NCBI GenBank assembly: GCA_019747875.1
Contig: JAIEQI010000075.1
Span: 1 to 64,000 of the forward strand
Source of the DNA: Candidatus Obscuribacterales bacterium
Lineage (GTDB): Bacteria; Cyanobacteriota; Vampirovibrionia; Obscuribacterales; Obscuribacteraceae
Direction: 5' to 3'
Length of the DNA stretch: 64,000 bases
Under the pieces are notes generated by a model, which searched no databases, was not told where the DNA came from, and was given only the letters and a program-made list of their open reading frames with translations. The position numbers and the translations under genes were made by a program. Positions 23,101 through 32,100 of the stretch are shown piece by piece; the stretch's first letter is position 1, and every line of letters starts with the position of its first letter.

Positions 23101-26100
23101 AGTGAGGCGATCAGTTTGAAGTAGAAGTCGATTACCACCAGCCTGGTCGCCGATGTGACCATCTGAAGTGGATAGAGTGACCAATCCATTACCGGCATTA
23201 TTGGAGACCAGGAGTCCTGCACCTGTTATGTCACCGGTGCCGATAACGTTAACGGTGAGACCACCATTTGCTGTGAGCGTTGAGCCCACATTCACGGCTC
23301 CACCAGATTGAACATTTATCGTCTTCGCCCCAGCTGAGGAAGTTAAAGCGGTCGTGAAAGAAGCCCCTGCGCTACCGGCATTTACCGCAACGGCGCCACC
23401 AAAATCAAGGGTTCTTGTGCCACCAACCGCCACCGAACCAGCACCACCGGTGCCTCCGGCGCTCTGCAAGGTGTAAATGCCGGAACCTACAAAGCTGGTG
23501 GTACCAGTTCCGGTTCCATTAACGACTAGGTTATTTCCGACATTCGGCGCAATAGTGACGCTATTGTTGTTCGTTAGATTGATGTTACCAGTGCCTGAGA
23601 AATTGACTGTATCAGCAAGGAACTGAACAGCATTTGGGTTCACATTCGCTACACCGGCGTCATAAGTTCCACCGCCAGCAGTGACGGTCAGGGCACCGGC
23701 CGTGTTCTGTACAGTGATCGCTCCAGCTCCACCGTTCGTGGCGCTGATGGCACCCTGGTTGTTAACGTTGAAGCTGCTTAGCGTGACAGTGCTATTAGTA
23801 CTGCTAAGCGTTCCACCTGTGATTACATTTACGGCAGATGCAGCGTTGCCAGCTGCAGTGAGCGCAACGGCACCATTTGCTGATACGTTCTTGACGTTCA
23901 GAACCGCTCCGTTAGCATTTAGATTTGCTGTGAAAGTTTCGCCGGCACCGGAAGCTGATGTGGAAACCAATTGGGCCTTCAGGAGTCCTGCACCAGACAG
24001 ATTAACGCTCTGATTACCACCGGATGTGATTGTGAAGGTATTCTGAGCTGCCGAGCCAGTCGCATTTACGGTTCCCGTAAGCGTAACGTTCATGTCCGAA
24101 TTGTTAGTATTCGTGAGCGAAATGGCTCCTGCCGTGGAATTAGCGGACGTGGAGACAATATTTCCGGTAACGCGGCTGTTTGCACTAGCTCCGCCGATCA
24201 CGAATGGCTGGTTGGAGTTATAAGTTAAGTCAATTGCTCCACCTACACCCGTGGCAAACGTAGAGGAGGAGTCAACATCACCTGCTACACGCAGATTACC
24301 GCCGGCGGTTGCTGTGATAGCGCCACCTTTAGCGGTGGTCGAGAATGAGTTGAGTGAGCCAGTTACATCTATAGCACCGGTAGCAATCAGACTGATCTGA
24401 CCTCCAGTACTGGTCAAGGATTGGGTAGAGGTTATACCGCCAGCTGACTTGATGGCAATATCATTACCATTACTTATGACACCTCCGGTGCCTGCTGCGA
24501 GAGCGACGTTGCCACTTGTAGTTGTGATGAAGGCAGGAGTAGCCGGAGAGTCTGCGAAACCGATAACGATTTTGGTCGCAGCGCCACCAGATTGTATTGC
24601 GATGTCACCGGAATCGCTTGAGATTTGTCCGCGGACGGTGATATCTCCAGCCGATGTGGTTAAGGTAACGCCCTTACCTGAGACTGACGGATTCACGGCA
24701 GCAGTCTGGATTGCTTCAGCCGCGGTCAACTTAAATGACCCCGTAGCACTCGATTGTCCGAGATTTAGTGTGCCACCAGTAATTGTGTCGTTGACATTAG
24801 CCAAACCGCCAGCCGCGTTTATAGTCAGATTGTGTGTCTTAACTTGAATAGCATCCGTAGCAAGATTGACATCACCAATCTTGCCAGAGCGCGAGGTAAG
24901 ATTTACGGTTCCACCAATGATGCTTGCACCGACATCATTTGTTATGTTGCCGCCTACGTCGATAGTTACAGTTTTAGCTCCTACATCCAGAGTCGCAAGA
25001 TTGACAAAGCCAGCAGTTGCGGAAGATGATTTCGTGTTTGCATTGAAGTTATAGGTACCGGTAACGTTATTCTCAAGCGTGATCACGCCGGTTGTGTTAG
25101 TCGTGTCACCGACGGTAACGGTGCCAGCGGTGACATTACCCAAGCCGACTAGATAGTTTGTAGCACCAGCGCCACCAACGGCATTGCTTATGTTGATGTT
25201 ATTCGATGCCGTGGTCGACAGATATGTGACAGTGCCATTACCGGCTTGAATGCCGTTAGCACCTATTACTAATCCGTCAGTTGTTAGATTAACAGCGGCA
25301 TTTGTTGTAGAAATTGACTTACTGTTTTGTATCGTCAATGTCTTTCCAGCTGCTGTAGATATGGTAACTCCCCCAGCGCCTACTACGTTGTTGTTGTTCA
25401 ACAACACGTTACCGCTATTGGTCAACGTCACCGTGCCCGATCCGCTCGTAGTTGCACCAAAGTCGACGGTGCCAACATTCACATTGTTCAGTGCGATACT
25501 CTTATCCGCAGTGCTGGCTACTGCGGTTAAGATTGTGGTGTCTGTCTTGAAAGCAGTTCCGGCTCCTATGGTGCCTGTGGCGGATGTCAGAGCTACGGCA
25601 GATCCAACTGCATTACCATTAGCCGTATTCGATACGTCACCACCAACACTGATTGTGAGAGTTTTGCCTGCCGATCCAACTGAGCCGTCACTTGTGAACG
25701 TTCCCGTCCCTGTAGTGCTGGCGAAAATCAAGTTTGCAGAAGGGTTAAAGTTGCTACCTGCGCCTACGGTAATTGACCCGCTGTATGTGTTAGCACCACC
25801 AATTCCCGCAAAAGTGGCATTATTACCCAACTGAATGGTGACAGCGGACATATCTGGGGTACCGGTGATGTTCAGGTTCTTTCCGGCAGAGTTAATACCA
25901 ATGCTTCCATTGGCAGTGGATGGTATTAAGAAGATGGTCCCATTATTGGCTGTTATGTCGGTTGCGGAAGCATTATTTAGCGCCAGTCCATCAGCGACTA
26001 CTCCCACGTTGCCGGTGGCAGAATTGATCACGGCAGCAGCAGTGTTAGCAACGGTGAGACCTTTTCCGGCTCCGGTTGAAATGCTGACGTTGCTGGATCC

Positions 26101-29100
26101 CGTAACTCCTCCTTGCGTACCATAACCTAGAACCGTTACATCGTTGACCACCAGCCCACTGATACCTGCGATATGCGTTTCTCCGCCAGCGGATACAGCA
26201 GATACATTAGCTCCATCTGTTCTCAACGTTATAGGCTTTGCTACAGTCCCAACGCCATCGAATCCTTTGAGAATTACATTGCTCGAAACGATGCCACCGC
26301 CACCAGCAACATTGCTGCTAACTGTGCCGTTGTTCGCTTCGAGCACGACGCCTCCGGTAGCATCGATTGCTGTAGAACCAGCAGCTCCGAACAATTCAAT
26401 CCCCTTGCTTACACCAGTATTTTTGATAATGATGTTTCGCCCAAAGATAGCGCCTTGAACGGAATTTGTTAGCCCTGCGGCATTGTTGATAGCAAGTACG
26501 TTATTGCTATTGTTTTCCGTAATTGTCACATCGCCACGAGTTGTACCGGTAGAATTAATCGCACCGTTAACTTGAATGCTCTTATTAGCGGTATTAGTTG
26601 TTAGGGAAATATTTCCTGCAGTAGCAGTGTTAACTGAATTAGCGGTGAGCGAACCGGTAGTGATATCGCCGCCAGTGGCAGTAAGTGTGATGGCACCTCC
26701 AGCGAAATTGCCGGCTCCTTTCCCCGAGGTGTCTACGTTACCAAGAGAGATGTTGCCGGCACCAACTGTAATGCTCAGAGCTCCGCCAGCTCCAGCTGCC
26801 TGCTGAGTATTAATCGTACCTCCGGTCTGCGAGAAAGCACCGGCAGAGTTGATTGTGAAATCCTTACCGGTCGTTACAACCGCTCCAGAGAGCGAAACAT
26901 CGTTGCCGGCACCACCGTTCGTTGTCAAAATGCGGTTACCAGAAGAGCTATCAATATTGCCGGCAGTGGCCGTAACACTTATTTTGCCACCGCTTATGTC
27001 ACCGGTTAACGCAACGGAGTTGGCGCCTGTTATCGAAACTTGGCCTGAAGTACCAGAAATGGCCGCGACTGTCGCTGAGGTAGCAGCACCTGTCGCATTA
27101 ATGGTCAAGTTATTCTGCCCAATCGTCATTGTCGTGCCACCGACAGCTGAAACCTTGCCGCCTGTTAACAAGCTCAAGTTGAATTTACCGGAACCAGAAC
27201 CGGCTGCCCCACCACCAATATTGAAATTATCGGTGGTTATGTTTCCTATGTGAGTGGTGTTATTTCCAACCTGCACATTCAGAGCAGTCAATCGGCTCAT
27301 TTCAGTGCTGTTAATCACGTTCGCACCAGCACCAGCTCCGCCAACAGTCAGAGCCTGGTTGGCTGTTGTTGGAGTGAAGAAGATACTGCCTGTAGCGCCA
27401 GCAGTGATGTTCGAACCGATGACGAAATCATTGGAATTCAGATTGACATTGCCACTGCCGAAGATTGCAGTGCCGGCTCCAGAAGTCTGAATAGCTCCGT
27501 TATTGTTTGTAATAGTGACGTTCTTACCAGTAACGGTGCCAAATATTTCCCCATTATTGTCCGCATTAGTTTGAATATTCAGCGCAGTAGCAGCGGCTGT
27601 ATTCTGCGACAATGTCACATCGCCATTTGTAGTCGATATGCTGCCGGCGCCCACCCGAAGTGCCCCGTTGGCCGAAGTCATCGTGATGCTGCCCGAGGTT
27701 GAAGTTACGTTGCCACCACGAGCTTCCAAATTGCCGCCGCTGCTAAGCTGAATGTTACCGGCAGTTGTCGTGATTGGACCAATTACAGCTAGCCCATTTC
27801 CCGCTGCACCAGGCGCTACTGCACCCGCAGTGATGGCACCATTTGCTGTACTGTATGTAACCGATCCCGCAGCGATTGCAGCGTTGGCAAACAATACGTT
27901 ACCAGCACCGCCGGTACCACCTGTAGTGTCAACGTTCTGTCCATCAAAAGCAAGGGTTATAGTTCCTGCAGCGGCTGCATTGCTAGTATTTCCAATCAAG
28001 GTGAAGTTTCCGTTGGTTCCGCCACCAGCACCACCGGTTTTGATAGTTCCATCAGGCTTATTCATGAAAAGGGCAGTAGCTTGCGTATAGGCGAGGATAG
28101 TCACATTGCCGCCATTGGCCGCTCCGGCAGTTCCACGAGTGTCGATATTGATTAGCCCGTTGGCACCGTTCTCCAAATTGATCAGTCCGCCTGTTCCCCC
28201 AGTCGCAAGCTGTACAGTGCCTGCGCCAGGAGTAACGGTGGCTCCCGCAGCTAGGACCATATTGCCACCGCCATTGGCACCACTGGTGTCAAAATTGAAG
28301 CCAACCGTTGCTGTATTGCCTAGAATATCGTTACCGGACGCAACAACAAGTGAGCCTCCGCCAGTGGTGACACCCTGTTTAAAGGTTATGTCATTCTTCG
28401 TTGTGATGATGTTTACGGCACCACCAGCGCCTCCGCTAGTGGTGACAGCTCCATCGACCAAGAGTGTGTCTTGGGCGAAGATGTCGACCCGCCCGCCATT
28501 CCCCGCAGCGGAAGTGTTTATCGCGCCAAGACCTAGAATATCTCCGCCTACGGAACTAACTGATATTGCACCACCAGCACCAGTGCTGGTGTTCTTGGTC
28601 GTTATGCCGGCTATCGTGATATCCCCAGCATCATTGTTGAAATTGTTGGCAATTGTGACCGCACCGCTCTGAGCAGCCCCGGAGCCGGTTGTATTCACAG
28701 CGCCTAGTACAATGGCACCCGCAGTCGAGTTAGTGACGTTTATGTCCGAAAAATTACCAGCGGTGCCTGAGCCTTGTGCATTAATTGCGCCAAGCGAAAT
28801 CCCAGCATTTGAAGTTATCTGAATAGCACCAGCCTTGAAACCCGCGGCACCATTTGAGGTTATGGTGCCTGTTCCCGACATGGCCCCCCCGGTGGAAGAG
28901 AGTGTGATCGCTCCACCGGCGTTGGCATTGCCTGTAGTTGTGATGTTAGCAGCACCCAATGCCAACGTCCCATTTTGGCTAGTTAGCTGTACTTGCCCAC
29001 CGACTCCGGCGGCTGTTGGAGTGGTGACAATGTTTCCGGTTACCAGGGTCAGATCGACTTTGCTAGCCGCAATTGCGATGATGTCAAAACCATCAGAAAT

Positions 29101-32100
29101 AATTCCATTGGTTGACCGAAGATCTATATCTCCAGAAGTGATAGTTTGAAGGGTAGAGTTGCCTATTACCTTAATGCCATTGCCTGCGGTATTGTCCGCT
29201 TCAATGCGAAGCTCGCCATTGGTCGAAGTAATGTTGTTTCCTAAGTTGACATTACCGTTTGAAGTTTCTAGCCTGACGCCGGCAGCAGATATGGTGGCTG
29301 TGTTGGATACATCACCTGCAGTCCTGGCTCGAAGATCGAACTTACCAGTCGCACTAGAGGCTCCATTCACAGTAACGCCATTTTCGTCGGTAAGAAATAC
29401 GTCCTGCCCCGTTCCGCTGGCTGTAGCTTGAATATTAGCTACATTGGTACGAACTGAGTTATCACCAGTGTTCGTCCCGATACTGCCATTCGCGTTGATG
29501 AAAACAGCAGTACCATTTGTAGAAACGACAGCGACACCAGCGCCCCCAGTGCCAAGGATATCGGCAACCGCACCTGCATTTGTTTGTTGAACTGTAACTA
29601 CACCCGCGTTACCAATGCTAACAAGCTGTTCGTTAATGGTGATCGCACCGTTATTACCAATGTAAATATCATTCTGTGCTTTTATTGTCGCAGTTGAAGT
29701 CAGTGTTGACGTCGTCAACGTTCCATTGGCTGCTGCATTTACAAAGATATTCGAGGGGTTCTTTATAGCACCACCAGTATCTTGTCCAATCCTTAGACTG
29801 GAACCAACTGAAGCAATTTGGACAGGAGCAGCGGTGCTCGTGCCTATGCTTCCAGCTGTATCCGTGACCTGAAGAGTCACGGTGGCACCGGCGTTCAAGG
29901 CAGTAAGTGCATTGAGCTGGCCGACGCCAGCTGCACTACCAAGAATGCCGCCAGCGGCCGAGGTGACTGTTATAGCATTGTCTGCTTGAACCGCAGTGCC
30001 ACCAGCAAAACCGATTGAGCCAGTTCCGCTTTGAGTAATATTTACTTTTCCGTCATGGGTTCCACCAGCAAATGTATTTGCGGCAGATATACTTCCAAAA
30101 ATGTTATTGGCGGCTTTTACACCCGAGTTCACGCTCAGTCCAGCGGCACTTCTGACAGCCAGGTTGATTGTACCGGCTTGTTCACCAGCATCCGCTGCTT
30201 GCGCCATGTCGGAGGTAATCGTGCCGTCAACTCTAATGCTGTTCAAAGTCCCAGCACCATTCGCAGATATGGTAATATCCCCGGCATCCTGGCTAGCAAA
30301 GCCTCTATTGGCGTTCGCATTCACATTTCCTAGAATTGCAACAGAGCTGTCAGAGCGTTGATCTGTGTTTATGACTATGTTGCCGCCACCGGCGCTTGTG
30401 CCGGCAGCATTTACAGCAAAAGCGTTGGAAGTTACGTCACCGTTGATTGTGATACTACCGGAGTTAGCCGTTGCAGCCGTGAACTGCACTGTAATATTGC
30501 CACCGGCGCTCTCGTTAACGAGTCCCTTTGTACTCAACGCTCCAGTGTTTATGAAGGCACCAGCCGCCGTGGACGAAGATTGAATAACAATATTATTATT
30601 AGTGCTCGTAGGAGTGTTCCCAACATTGTTTTCATTGGTGATGTTGCCGGTTGTTATGTTTCCAGTGGTTCCGTTCACGGTCAACGTAATAGCACTGGTG
30701 TCGCCTGTATTGGTTAGGGCACCGAATGTCATGTCTCCACGCGAACTTACCGTTATCCCATTAACTGCGTTAAGAGTCTTGCCGCCAATAATCCCACCAG
30801 GATTGGTAGTTACCGCCAAGCTGATGCTATCGGATGCGCTCAAATTAGAGTTAAGAGTGATGGTACCGCCATTAGTTTGTGTGTAATCAAACACACGCAG
30901 GTTGCTTCCCGTGTATGTGATGGTACTGTTATTAGCACCAATGTTGTCTATAAATACATCAGTGTTTCCGGCAGCTCCGCTGTTGATATTAATCGGCGCA
31001 TTAGCACCAGTGTTGATTGAGATATTTTTCGCATTAGTACCGATGCTGCCAGTACCAGCATTCAGCGTGACTCCAGCAGTGCCTCTGACTATGCCACCAC
31101 CGGAAGCGCCAGCCGTCAAGTTACCAGTGGCAGTGCCAGTATCAATCGTGACCGTGCCATCAGTCGTGACTGCAGTCACTCCAGCGGCTCCTGATAGCAA
31201 TACTCCACCAGCGCCGAACTGGCGGATTTGGATGTTACCAGTTGTGCCTGTGCCTGTAGCTGAGACTATACCTTGTATGCGATCAACACCAGTGGCAGCG
31301 GCGTTTATCTCTAAGTTATTCCCCGATCTACTGGTTAGAGTGATCTGCCCCCCACCAGCAGCGCCACCATTAGCGGTGACGGCTCCGTTAATCTGAATTG
31401 TTGAGCTCGTCGATGCAGCGTTGGTGTTTCCGACAATGATGGAGCCCCCCGCTCCGGCCCCATTTCCGTCGGCGGATACAACTCCATTGATCGTTATGTC
31501 AGCATCTTGCTGGGTGTTAGTCACACTGACGGCACCACCACCGAATCCTCCGCCAGTCCCACTGGCATTGATTTTGTCGATAGTTATGTTTCCAACGCTA
31601 GTAGATACCGAAACGCCGCCGGCTTTTGACGTATTGGAATCAGTGATGATATCGCCTATGACTATGGCACCACCAGCGGTGACTTGTATGGCGCCTCCAC
31701 CATTAGTTGTCTTAAGATCGTCCACTGTTACGGTGCTTGCACCAGAGTTAAGAGTGATACCACCTGCGGTACTGGTAATATCCTGACCAGTTATATCGAG
31801 AAGCCCATTGCTTGTGACAAGTACGTTACCAAAGGCACCAATTGCTGGTGATAGGCTGGCTGCGATGTCCGTGTCACCCTTGGCGAGGGCACCCGTTGTC
31901 AACGTACCTGCCGATATAGCACCAGTCGAGATGTCATACACCAATCCGGCGGCAGTGGGTGTAGCATTGGCGATCGTCACATTACCACCGCCACCAGTCC
32001 CACCTGTCGTTGTGATGTTATTTCCATCCAGGAACAAGACCGTTGTTCCAGCAGCGGCACCAGTTTTTTCTCCGAGAATCGTGACATTGCCGTTAGCGCC

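Noticed and set aside
16950-23250. Could the regular repeats be a CRISPR array or satellite DNA?
   Set aside because: The period is over a kilobase, the frame stays open, and similarity is at the protein level; there are no short identical repeats with spacers.
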